Origin: Phascolomyces articulosus
Taxonomy: Eukaryota; Mucoromycota; Mucoromycetes; Mucorales; Lichtheimiaceae
Length of the DNA: 64,000 nt
NCBI GenBank assembly: GCA_025677815.1
Contig: JAIXMP010000011.1
Location: 124,001 to 188,000 of the forward strand
Direction: 5' to 3'
Part shown: positions 37,101 to 48,027 of the stretch, in pieces
Numbering within the stretch: position 1 is the first letter of the stretch
Layout of the letters: each line of letters starts with the position of its first letter
Translations under genes and position numbers: made by a program
Notes under the pieces: generated by a model
The model's database searches: none
Seen by the model: the letters and a program-made list of their open reading frames with translations, nothing else
Told to the model about the DNA's origin: nothing

Positions 37101-38495
37101 ATATAACTGATTAACACATTTTGGTGTTTACACTCAATTATCATATCATAAATTATTATCTATCTTACAAGCAACACATATAGTGTTCACACTTTCATCA
37201 CCACTAATTACCACCAAACCAAATATTAGGGCAACAACGTCGTATGAAGGCTGATGAACGAAAATCGTGGATCATTGTGTACTCACCAATTGTAATGGAT
37301 CACGATGATATTCCTCAAATATATTTTGTTCATTGGTTGAAATTTGTTGATGTTGTCACTTGCTGGTCAAGCCATCCATTACGAGGATCGAGGTGAACAC
37401 AGCACATATTCTATTGAAGGAATTTTGTGAAGGAATAGAAACACTGTATTCATCTGCTGACTGTACACCAAACATTCATCTCCATTTGCATCTTAAACCG
37501 ACGATCGAGGACTATGGACCATTGTATGCTTATTGGCTCTTTGCGTTTGAACGATACAATGGCTATGTCAAAAATATCAAGACCAACCATAAGGATTCTT
37601 TTGAACTGACATACGTGAAACGGTTCTTGCTAAAGACAGGTGCTCGCGATTACGTTCGATCATTGGAATCATATTTCCCCGCTCCTTATCAACATCATGT
37701 CCGTTTCCTACACCAGTTCCTTGATCGTATACAGCCCACCATACCACAAACATTCAATGCGGTCCATCATCAGTTTGGTGTTCATACATTTTATGGATTA
37801 TCAACAGATTATCGAAACACTCATCTAGTTACAAGTAGTGAGCCATTGCCTTTCGATGCATATCCATTGGACTGTAATGAGGAAGTCTATATGCTGGAAC
37901 AATTGTATAATTGCTTGTTACAATTTTACTGTGGAGTGTATCCTGATTCGAATTTCGTTCATTACACACAAGCTGGTGGAGGATGGCCCTTTGTTAATAA
38001 CCAGTATTCAAAAATGAATTCGATAACATTGATGGGGCAAGAATTCAGCAGTACAGAATATCGATCGCGTCGTGGTAGGCACGTACAAGTCCTTTTTGAA
38101 GTAGATGATCGTTCTACACCATTGGCTTGGGCAGCAGAAATACAATACTTTTTTCGGCATTACCAAGTAGTCAATGGCAGTATTAAAGAGCATGTATTTG
38201 CATTTGTTCGATGGCATTGTGTCCATTCCGAAAATGATGGTCGACAATTTGTGGATCCTTTCATTGAAACATGGTCTAGCCGATCCATGCTGTTGGTGCT
38301 GATTGCATCGTGCCTGTTCATCGCTTGCATGATCATATTGCAATCATCAAATATGGCAATCCACAAAATGGTAGAACGGTTTTTGTACCTTTAGTGAAAA
38401 AAAATGTTAGCATAATTAGATCAATTAATTTCTTTTTATTTACATTTAACAAAATAGCATTACCTTTTTATACCTCATCCTTTTCTTACAACTGA
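34108..38495 (+). pseudogene. Tnp2/Transposase_21-type transposase, decayed
   Basis: Starts probably at ATG 34108 (MTSNQNNS), with a small Cys/His zinc-like N-terminus (CFCTRC...H). After short exons comes the core at 34890-36167, with GPRSLLLTLNIDWLSPF, GPKESRTHDINNYLRPLVDE, CHRCDRQF and DPLHNLFLGTAKRMVKIW; these are Tnp2 hallmarks. After the LTR insertion it resumes at 37241 (MKADERKSWIIVYSP), then DYGPLYAYWLFAFERYNGYVKN and a C-terminal CIVPVHRLHDHIAI. In-frame stops lie at 35604 (TAG), 35709 (TGA) and 35925 (TAG); at two of them Trp is expected. Frameshifts lie near 37358 and 38285. A last piece may continue near 38700 (KWVVLRVPK). The enzyme cannot be made intact. Confidence 0.88.
36168..37236. 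mobile_element. Probable solo LTR inserted in the transposase gene
   Basis: A 1,069-bp block begins TGTAACC and ends GGCAACA, the TG...CA termini of an LTR. It is flanked by the direct repeat ACGT (36164-36167 and 37237-37240). Taking out the block plus one ACGT joins GLR to RMKADERKSW in frame, matching what the transposase should read. A TATA-like CTATATATAAATA lies about 50 bp inside the left end. No retroviral-type genes lie within, so it is best read as a solo LTR left after recombination. A four-base duplication is slightly short for Ty3 or Ty1 types, so another non-autonomous element is possible. Confidence 0.75.
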
Positions 38496-38727
38496 TTGAT
38501 ATTATCAGTATAATAGATATGGCACGATAAATAATACATCTTGAAAATAATTGTTTTTGACAATCGTAAATACCACAACGTAAAGCATATCAATATTTAA
38601 ACATATAAAATAAGACGATTCCATAATATTATCTTCCTTTATTTTATACCTCTTTTTCTTGTTAATGCAGATAGATCATTTTGTAAATATAGAAATGGCC
38701 ATGCTGGTAGCGAAAATGGTAAATGGG

Positions 38728-38777
38728 TCGTTCTTCGTGTACCGAAAATGGGTCGTTCTTCGTGTACCGAAAATGGG
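38728..38777. repeat. 25-bp tandem duplication, two copies
   Basis: Copies at 38728-38752 and 38753-38777 are identical, each beginning TCGTTCTTCGTGTACCG. The first falls in a coding-like stretch KWVVLRVPK near the transposase C-terminus. The 25-base step (not a multiple of three) shifts the frame. Confidence 0.85.
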
Positions 38778-39734
38778 CATTGCTATTGAGGATGTCACTT
38801 TAATTAGAACACGGGTAAAAAAAGGGAACCTAAAATAAATAGATAAATAGATACACTCCCCTCATTCTTTTTAATATATGCAGATCTATATATATAAACA
38901 AGATTGTTAATAAAGGCAGAGAGATATAAGCTAGTCGTAGTGTTGTGGATTATGGTCATCACTGACTGATTATTGGATCGTTCTTTTGTTGGTGAAATCA
39001 ACGGTCGTTGTCATACCTATTTTGACATAAATTCAAAAGAATGACAGATGAGGATTCTAACACGTTGCTTTGTTTTTTATAACTACAGTTTTTGATACAA
39101 TTGTTATTAGTGTTAATGGTTTGAATAGATAGTTACTTCATAAATACTGAATCGTTAGTTAGTTGAAAAAAAACTCTGTTGCTGTTGCTGTATCTCTAGT
39201 TTGAACCATAGTATTTTTTTTTCTTTAAGTATAGAAAAGGGTCAAAAAAAAATCCAAATAAATTATTTCTTCTTCACACGTAAACTAATGCGCTCTGTTT
39301 TATTTCTTGATCGATACAGTGATTCATTTTATAAATGCATTGCCAGAAATAAAAAAAAAACAATTGAATTAGTATTTAATAGTAGCAACAAAATAAAAAA
39401 GAAGTAAAAAAGAAAACGTGGTAAAAACAGAGCATATGCATACTTTTTTTATTATGATTATTTGTATGGGTATGAGCTATTGAGCAGAAGCGCTATAATA
39501 AAATTATGGGGTTCCTTATTGCATTCATACAAACACTGGTGCCATAATCCTATATTAATTTCAGTACTGGTAAAAAAAATCGCATCACCCCCATGTTTTT
39601 TTCAGTTGGATAACATAACATGATGTTTTGTAACTACTGGCTATTTTTCCTCCCCACTATTGGTACTACTCATTATTATTAACCACCTCACAGTAATCCA
39701 AAACGATAAACAAACATGCAACTATTTTTTATAT

Positions 39735-40772
39735 TTATTCATCAGCATTGACAATCCAACCGTTCAACTTTTCGCGTTGGTTACTTGTCAAAGCAACAAC
39801 ACGATCAGTACCCCGTACTTGCACCATCCCAAGGCCACCAGTGCTCATCAAGGCGATATAAAAATTCATTTGCCTATATACCATGAATATAAATCAATAA
39901 GGAAACTTATACTTACCCTTCAAGATATATTTATATTTACCTTGTCGCTTCTCCATTTAGGCTTTCGGACCACCACACGCTTTCCTACTCCTGTATACTC
40001 CCCATCTGTCACTTCATCCGACATATATGCTGCCTCAAGCAGCTTTTCTCCACCAGGGTAATTAGCCTCCAATTGAGCCTTATGGCTGTTGAAGGCATTC
40101 AATCGTCGAGTCTTTTTCTATATAAAAGATCAGAATATATTTGTTAATAACTATTTTTTTTTTATTTTCTTACTGTATGACGACGGTTATTACGACGACG
40201 AGACAAGTTTTTCCGTTGCTGATGATCAACGATAGACGGGCCCGAGAACGTTTATAATCGTAATGAAAATAAATCTTCTGCAATAAGCTATTGCGCGAAA
40301 TATTATATTGCTGTTGCCCTTCTATGTAAGCAACAATATTATTACGGACACCAACGTTATGTGGGCTTTTATACCCTTCATCCAATTTAAAGCCTTCTAC
40401 ATCCAACGCATCGTTTCGATGTCTGATGGCTTTCTGTAACTCAACAGTATTATTAACTAGACCTATATAATTTTCTATATTTATATTTTCCAAGTATGAT
40501 TCTTACAGAAATGTTTGCTGAACAAGCCGTTTGGATGGGAGGATTATTGGATGCAATTGAATTAGCAACAGTGTATTGACTAGATAGTACAGCGATGGAA
40601 GCAACGCTGCATTGCTATCATCTGGTTTTCGAGTACAGTATTATCTGCCTCCAGTTGACGGACACGATCCAAAAAGGAAAGAGTATCGTGACTCTACATC
40701 AGCTCTATGTTCAGCTTTAAGCTGCTCTTCAGCAACACAACGGTTATTATTACGAGAAGAAGAATTAGGCAT
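39735..40772 (-). pseudogene. Second ORF of the CACTA-like element, broken
   Basis: Reads opposite to the transposase. ATG at 40772 begins MPNSSSRNNN; then a frame jump near 40690 leads into a leucine-zipper-like helix, FLDRVRQLEADNTVLENQM. A further block ASIAVLSSQYTVANSIASNN ends at a donor near 40505. The next exon (about 40215-40465) holds LQKAIRHRNDALDVEGFKLD, followed by basic KNLSRRRNNRRHT in a shifted frame. After an intron comes RRLNAFNSHKAQLEANYPGG and SDEVTDGEYTG, and a final piece VQVRGTDRVVALTSNQREK ending at TAA 39735. A basic patch plus zipper suggests a nucleic-acid-binding or dimerising protein. I recognise no named family. At least two frameshifts make it non-functional. Confidence 0.6.
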
Positions 40773-41854
40773 CTAAAATACATTTCAGTATCACGAACTT
40801 AAAGCAATATCATGAACGCAAAGCAACAATATAACCAAAAATCCTATTTAATTGCATTTGAATCAAGATCGAAAATAAACGATAAGTGGTTTTGCTTATA
40901 AAAAAGAAAGATAAAAGAGAAGAAAGGATCAGATGGGTAGCTTTATATAAATATGAGGGGATATTGGATAACAAAAACGGGACGTTTTATTATTTATCCT
41001 TTTTTTTTTCGCGTTTTTCAATATTTCTCTTTCTCCCGCTTTTTTCACTTTTTCTTTATAAATAACTCATTCACAGTGACACCCTGATAAGGTAATAATT
41101 TTTATGCATTTTACAATTCTTTATCTCAAGGCAACGTTGATGATTATTTATATCCCATATTGACAACAAGTATTCATATTTGGTTTATACATGTTTATCT
41201 CATCAAAATTCATCAGTAAGTATATATTCTCTTTCAGATGATGGTGATTACATATCGTGTATATTAATATCTTAACTCATTATGCCCTTTTTTTGACAGG
41301 GTATCGTGTGATTACCATTAATAAAATCGGTCAGGTAAATATCGTTTTTATTTATTTCAATGGATACTACTTTTTTTCTCTATTCCTTAAAATAATGAAA
41401 TACTGCCTTTTCTATTTCTATATATTTTTCCTTGTTACCAATGTTGTTTTCCACCTGTTACATCTCGCTGTTTTAATCTTTTATTTTTGCCATTAGGATG
41501 TCGCGTCCTATGCCATTCCCCGTTTTCTTTCTGAATCACCTATTTTGCCTGAGGTTCTCATATAAAATAGAAATTACACCTTTTTAATAGTGATACCTCT
41601 TTCTCTTTCCTTTTTTGCTTCAAAGATTTAATAGTGATAACAGTAATAAAATCGGTATTTTTACCATAAAATATTAACTATATACGCGTCCAAAAATTTA
41701 ATCAGCCCTATCATCTATTTTGCTGTTTTAGAATGAGAGAACCCCGAACATGATAAAACGATGCATATGCAGGCCTCTGTATAATAGACACGGTTCATAT
41801 TATGCTATGCAATAACAAAAAGAAACATATAGGATGCACTATGTTTCCCCATTT

Positions 41855-42090
41855 TAAAAACACCGTGATTTGTTCTCAAAACAGCGTGATAGTTGCGAAA
41901 TACGCTGTTTTTATGGCTGTAATCCCCCATCACATCAAACACAATGATGCTCATTCTACCCAGCTTAAAATTTAAAAACTTCTCTGCTTTTAATCTTACA
42001 CTCTCCACCAACAGCAACAGCGTGATAGGTACCAATCATGTTGCTATCACTCCATCTTTTAAACCATGATAGTTCCCATTTCGCGCAGTG
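41855..42090 (-). repeat. Right subterminal repeats and terminal inverted repeat
   Basis: The terminal repeat occupies 42065-42090. Inside it, GTGATAG or close variants recur: GCGTGATAGTTGCGAAAT at 41884-41901, GCGTGATAGG near 42019-42028, an inverted GCTATCAC near 42043-42050 and CATGATAGTTCCC at 42065-42077. Such subterminal arrays are transposase-binding sites in CACTA elements. The first copy even continues into GCGAAATACGCTG, echoing the terminal repeat. Confidence 0.7.
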
Positions 42091-42523
42091 TATAAATTAA
42101 AAACATGAAACGAGCGTCGACTTTGAAAGTGAACCTCAATTTCTAAGTTGAGCAACTTGAACGAAATTGAGCTACCAATCTATGAACCATGCTCAAAACA
42201 ATCGAAATTTAGAAAAAAAAACAAAAAACCAATACTCAGATCAACCTTCCCTGAATTCAGAGTATCTCTTAATGAAACGCGAAACATGGAGATTCTACTA
42301 GCAAGTGACTAAGATGTCTATCAGTTTTGTGACCTGTGAGGTCTGACTTTCAAATTTTTGCTTTCTATATTCGGTGTCACCATATCCAATATAAATTTAA
42401 TGGCTTACTAACGCATTGACAGATAGCTAAGTTCTATAGGGGTTTATATATAAAGTTAGTTATTGATGTTTTAATGAATGGGATATGAATGGAATATAAT
42501 CTCATGGTTTATTATGTAGTTAA

Positions 42524-42799
42524 TTACATTATTGATAAAAGTGATGTTACCACAGTAAAAATGACAATTTTTTTTATTGTAGTAGTCTCATATAGTAGGT
42601 GTTGTTGCAATGGCTGTTTTTCATCCCAAAATTTATATAAGAATTTTCTTATATAAATACTATATACGTAAGCGGTTTTTCTAGAATTTAAAAAATGTAA
42701 TTTTTCTTCATGTTTGCCAATATTATTATCTTCACATGAGATTTTTTGTTCTTCGCCATTGTTGATTGCTTTTCTTGCTTTTTCCCTTTCGCTTTGCAT
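42524..42799 (-). pseudogene. 5' fragment of a second MFS transporter gene
   Basis: The frame begins MQSEREKARKAINNGEEQ, a polar leader like that of the MFS gene at 30266-33163. It ends TTTIKKIVIFTVVTSLLSI, closely matching STVKKCVIFTIVTSLPAM of that gene. Both copies then run into a donor at the same codon position (AT|GTAA). No later exon of an MFS protein is visible between here and the transposon right end at 42090. The gene therefore looks cut off within its first two or three exons. Confidence 0.65.
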
Positions 42800-43028
42800 T
42801 CTTTATGGCTGTGGTGAAAAAAAAAGTAGAGTAAGCGAGCACAATTTTTTTTTATAAATATTTGCATGGAGAATCAAGTAATCTTTTTTATGCATACTTA
42901 TTTGCCTATTTCTTTGGCTATAAACACTCATGGGTAAAATTTATGCATGCGATAATTTTTTTTTTATATACGTACAAAAAAAAAATAAATGAGGGATAGG
43001 GGAAATGGGAGAAATGGACCTGCCTTAT

Positions 43029-45223
43029 TTAATAACCTTCATATTCTACATTCTCTGAAAGCCGATGAAGTGTATCATAGGAAAGATTAAAACTTGATCC
43101 ATAAAGTTGTACTTGACGGAGCGATGATATACTATGCAAATGATTGATGGCTTCATCTGTAGCCGCATGGTCTATATTGTTCAAGCTAGTTTTTCGATCA
43201 CATTTTGGTTTCCTTGATGCTTCTGCAAAATATGCGAAATCCTGACTTTGTCATTTCTTTCCCCGGTTTCTCCAAATGAATTTCTCGAAGTGTAGGTAAG
43301 TGTGCGATAGCATACATCATTTCATCCGTGACAAAAGGACACCGATATAGAACGATACCTTCCAAATTAATTTTGCAATTCGGTTCCTTTCCGCTACAGC
43401 AGGATTAAATCGTCGTATCATGTTAATGAAACCTTCCACATCGATGGATTCCATATCATAGAGTTCGATGTACTTGAGTTGACGCATTTGTTTGATTCAC
43501 CAATATGTATACTGAGTATCCTCCACAATCTCAGCCTCCAGAAAACGGAGATGGGTCAGATTGGGTAATTTTTCAAGCAAAGGATCCACGGCCGCCATAT
43601 CCTCATAACCAGCATACATGATACTGAGTTTTTGTACACTCATCAATTTCTTCATATTATTCAAATACTCCAGATCATGAGAAGGTTCTTCAGAATTGAA
43701 TTCTATTGCTAACACTTCTAATGATGGATTGCCATATTCCTCAAGGATAGGAACAAGGTCACCAATATTCTCCACATTTCCAACATTCAAATAACGTAAA
43801 CCATCCCCAGGTTTCCAATTAGGGTTTTCTGGCAATTCATATATTTCGGGTTCGGGTGGTGATATTGGATTCAAAGAAGCGTATTTGAGTCGTTTACAAT
43901 ACCATTGAATAGGTCCAAGTATTTTACGCGTTTGGCAGTTTGTGGTGATGAGCAATGTTTGGACATATGGACAGAACGAAAGGATGTCGTCTAAATCAAC
44001 TTCAGGAATATATTCGAATTGAAGTACTAGTGTGGTGATTAGTGATATGGGATCTCCCTCCTCTGGACCTTCCCCCACATCGTCTGATGACACCTCAGCA
44101 TCATTATGTCGATAGATAAACTCTTCGAGATTATAACATGATACAAGTATAGTTTTGAAAGGTATCACTTGAAACTGTGATGAGGATGATGAATAACCAT
44201 ATTCAATATTAATCGATGTCAATGTGTTTGCCAGTTGCTCCAAGCCACGTAAAAAGCACTGATCGACATCGAAAGCACAATCTATACAATATATCAATAT
44301 ATCAACAGTTAGTAATGAACTCATGGTTTCATGGGTTATTCAAACTTAATAATAAAAGTATCTTACCTTCAAGATCAATTGTTTTTATTTAGTAAATTTC
44401 CCCTCGGTCATTCTCTTGAATATTTCTTCCATTGCGTCATTATCGTTCATATCTCTTATTTTGAGCGTGGTAACGTGGTGTGCTACATGGACAATCCTTG
44501 CAAGTTCACGTTCCCAAACGCTTCGTGCGCCCAGCACCCAAGTATATATCACGCGATATATTCATCTTTGACCACAATGAGGAAGCTGCTTCTCCTGAAA
44601 GTCGATTTCGCCATGTGACAGAAATATCCAATAAATCTAATAATTGTTCCATATCAAAGCCCTTGAAAATAATAGGCAAGAGTTCGCCTGGTAATCGTCC
44701 CACAATATCAACGCGTATATCCAGTTTTGCTGAGGATGATTCGGAACGTTGCTTTAGTATCGCGCGCTCTTCCTCGTTCCTATCAGTTGCTTTGGTGTAT
44801 CCTTCATCAAATGTATCGCGTGCTCGTTTATGATTAGAACGCATCGAATGAAGATCGCCTAAACGCAAATATCCTTCTGTCGTTTTGGGAGAGAGTCGAA
44901 TCATTTCGTTCGCGTCGCGTAATCCATTCTCAAAATTATTGGCCAATCCCATGGCAGTGGCTCGAACGTCAAGGAATGCTAATTGTTTCCTTGATCAAAT
45001 GGTCAAGACCTGTTTTAATTGTTTTGAACGCCTCACTGTAATTCTCTTTTTCCATGGCATCCTTTGCTTACTTGTATGGTTTATGGCACGGATCGTCTTC
45101 ATCGTACAAGTTGGAAAATGGATCAAAGGTAGTGGTGTCATCAACCAGACACGTGTCTTCATTTCCACCATGAATAGGTTTAGTGTTTTCGTCATCAACT
45201 TGAATTAATTTTCGTTTTGACAT
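43029..45223 (-). pseudogene. TPR / F-box / leucine-rich-repeat protein, decayed
   Basis: ATG 45223 begins MSKRKLIQVDDEN. The TPR part continues (MEKENYSEAFKTIKTGLDHL) but crosses a TAA near 45070 and a frameshift near 44995, after which ANNFENGLRDANEMIRLSPK follows. An F-box comes next: DIVGRLPGELLPIIFKGFD with TWRNRLSGEAASSLW. After damage around 44330-44520 a long LRR-like frame runs 43497-44324, with LITTLVLQFEYIPEVDLDDI and LPNLTHLRFLEAEIV. The last part (43029-43490) needs two more frame jumps to reach the end, ENVEYEGY. Intact relatives would be substrate adaptors of SCF ubiquitin ligases, a family expanded in Mucoromycota. Some breaks could be introns, but not all. Confidence 0.75.
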
Positions 45224-45418
45224 TTGACTGGGGTGATAATAGCAATAGTTAAAGAAGTAATGAATAAAAACTCCCTCGTATTTATAGTGCTTTACAAGCT
45301 AGTTGCTTGATATAAAAATTTTTGTATTAATTTATTGGTATTTTCAGGAGAAAAGAAAAAGGCAATTATATTTCCCTAATAAAATTATCTATACTAAATG
45401 TGGGCTATTTCTAAATTG

Positions 45419-48027
45419 CTAAAGTTTCTTCTCGCTATTATTATTATCTGTTGCTGTAGGATACTCTTGTAAACCCAACGCCTCTGTCATTTTAAAGAAA
45501 ACACTCCAATTCTCGATCGTTTTCTTGAACAAATCAGACCCAGGACCATTGGAATAAATAGCAACATCAGCCATAGAATGGACTTCCGTGTCATATTTAA
45601 CGGGGACATTTCCATTCCATAAAAGACCTTTACCATATCCGCCTGCCTTATCGGCTTTATTGGCATAAGAGACCATTTCGTTATCCTCATCTTGGAGAAT
45701 AGTAGCTTCACGCGGTCGATCAGAAAGTTTCCAAGCTTCAAAATGATCTGGTCCATTATTTGATCCACCTGCCAATGCGATACGTGGATCCCAATTATCG
45801 GGAAAACCATAAGGGTCTTGGTTTATATAACCAGGCCATCCGGATCGTTCATAAACACCAACGGCATACCGCATATCTTTAGAGGAGGATTGAGAATCCA
45901 TTAAATTTTGATCGACCGTACCGAAGACATCAAAAGCATGAGAATGATCGGCAGTGAAAAGAATAAGGGTGTCTTCATATTCACCATTATTCTATAAATA
46001 TCATAGAATATGTGACAGTTGAGCAAAAAATATATATGTACAGTGGGGTTGCAAAATGTTATAATGATATATTTGTTTACCTTGAGCCATTCGATTGTTT
46101 TCTTGATGGTCATATCCATTTCAATAAGTTCGGCATAGGCACGTGGAAAATCTAGATTATGGAGTCGTTTATCGACTGCTGCTGCTTCCGCCATTAAAAA
46201 GAAACCGTCCTCTCCTCCACGTTTCTTTAATACTTCTAAAGCTTTTAGGGTCATATCATCTAATCCAGGTTGATCTGAACCTGATGCATCCGCACCACTC
46301 AGATCGGGAGCTGCCCCATTATTGACAGTATTATTAACGTATACATTGCGTTCAAGCCAACTAATAATAAAATTATAAGTTAAATGCATTAATATCCATT
46401 CGAATAGTCCTACTCTATTAGCTTCCCGATGTTAATTACTTTTCAAAACTTACACATCCAAAAGTCCTGTTCTAAAGATACCCAAAAGCTTATCCTGATC
46501 ATGGTAATCCTTCAATTGATGCTTATCCATAACCACTTGATACTGATACTTGTCACGTAAAAGCGCATAATAATCCGTCCCATTAAGTGATTTTTCACCT
46601 TTGAAATATTCAGCACCACCACCCATCAAGACATCGGGTGCCACCCCTTGATTATCTCCCAATACCCACTGAGGAACCCCGTGAACAATTTGATCTGTGA
46701 TTGCCTCGGGCACTTTTTTTGTTCGTGAATGCGCATAAAAAGCGGCGGGTGTCGCATCTTGTACGTTTGCTGTCGTCACAATACCGATGGATTTTCCTGG
46801 TTGGCGTCGTCTGATGAGTTCCGTAATTTGCTCCATTTTGGGATTATCAAAATGAGATTTGGAAGAATCCACATAAGCGCCCAATGCCTTGATACTTGTT
46901 TTTTGACCTGTAGCATAGGCAGAAGCAGAATTACAAGAATCGGTCACAAGGCCATCGATAGAATGTGTAATTATGTGGCCTAAGTTGTCAAAGTCTTCAA
47001 AAGTTAAAAGACCTTCGACAAATTTTCCTGATGTGTGTTTACGTGCGATAGCTCGAGCGGCTGTAATCATCTGTGTTATATATAAAAATAATTGAGATAT
47101 ATAAATGATCAATCGTAGAGTAGGATGATGCAGTTGTAAGAAGGTTGATGATATACTTTACCCCTATATTACAGCCGTCGGCTATAAAGAGGATAGCGTT
47201 TTTGGCTTTTCTTTTAGGTTTACGGGGCTATTTTATGATATATATATATATATATATATAGTCATGTTAAAAAAATAGTTATATTTGTGTATCTTTCTTT
47301 TCTTTACCCTTATCTACTTTATGGACCAATGATGATATAATAAACGAAAAGAAAACAAAAAAAAATACCTGAACAACTGAATAGCGAACGGTATAAGCTT
47401 CAGTAGGACTGTATCGAACGGATACATCATATGTACCAGGTTCATCAAATTTGAGTTTACGCCAAACTCTCGAGGATACGTTGACATCGATAGGTTTTTT
47501 GTTAGTACCAAGGGGTTCTGCATAAAAGACTTGTGCTGAGTCTGCCCAAGTAAAATTCCAATATTCAAGAGCAGGTTGTTTATTCTCCACAATGCCAAAA
47601 AAATCATTCACATCCATCCATGGACCATCCTCTCTGCGAATTGTTGTTTCAAAATGTTGAAAAGGTGCAGGAGCTGGATGATTAGTGTTCTTGTCATAAG
47701 CATGTAATTCCACTCTTAGATCGAAGTAGGCACCTGGAAGAAATTGAGTCCTATTCATATATATATTTAATTGGGTTATTATTGATTTAAATTCTCGTGC
47801 ATTTTTTGTTCTTCTAAACCGAGAGAAGGGAATGGAGTGGTATTGTATTATATTTATTACACATCGGGTGGAAAAATACAAGCATGTTCGTCAGGACAAG
47901 CACCAAGGCGAGGATATTGACCTACAGGATCATTTTGACGTTCGTATACACCAGGACGTCCAGCATAGGCTAAATCAATTGTGATAAGAAATGATATAAA
48001 TGCAGAAAAGAAGGAAATATAGGGCAT
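45419..48027 (-). CDS. Secreted alkaline phosphatase with N-terminal extra domain
   Basis: Hydrolyses phosphate monoesters outside the cell or in the vacuole. Six exons, 47861-48027, 47369-47750, 47162-47227, 46454-47070, 46081-46360 and 45419-45991, give 694 residues. A signal peptide opens the protein (MPYISFFSAFISFLITIDLA, then YAG). Residues about 20-180 form a beta-rich accessory domain (ACPDEHACIFPPDV, FLPGAYFDLRVELHAYDKN). The catalytic domain starts at KNAILFIADG, with metal-binding Asp near 200. The nucleophile motif is VTDSCNSASAYATG, Ser near 250. TADHSH near 517-522 binds zinc, and EVHSMADVAIYSNGP is the C-terminal His region. It is longer than bacterial PhoA because of the N-terminal domain. 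The start is chosen for the signal peptide running directly into the conserved YAGRPGVYERQ. Confidence 0.95.

Larger units (their letters stand above)
33526..42090. mobile_element. CACTA-like DNA transposon, 8,565 bp, degenerate
   Basis: The left end at 33526 reads CACTGTGCGAAATGGGACCT. The right end, read inward from 42090 on the minus strand, starts CACTGCGCGAAATGGGAACT. Over the first 26 bp, 23 positions match. Four bases TATA flank both sides, usable as a target duplication or as an extension of the repeats. Inside are a Tnp2-type transposase on + (34108-38495) and a second ORF on - (39735-40772), both broken. The right subterminal DNA repeats a GTGATAG motif. CACTA (EnSpm) elements are known for CACTA/CACTG ends, subterminal repeats and this transposase, though their usual target duplication is 3 bp. 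A nested LTR sits in the transposase. Confidence 0.85.

Noticed and set aside
33526..42090. Tc1/mariner interpretation based on TA flanking both ends
   Set aside because: The enclosed transposase is Tnp2-type and the element is 8.6 kb with CACTG ends, which fits CACTA elements better.
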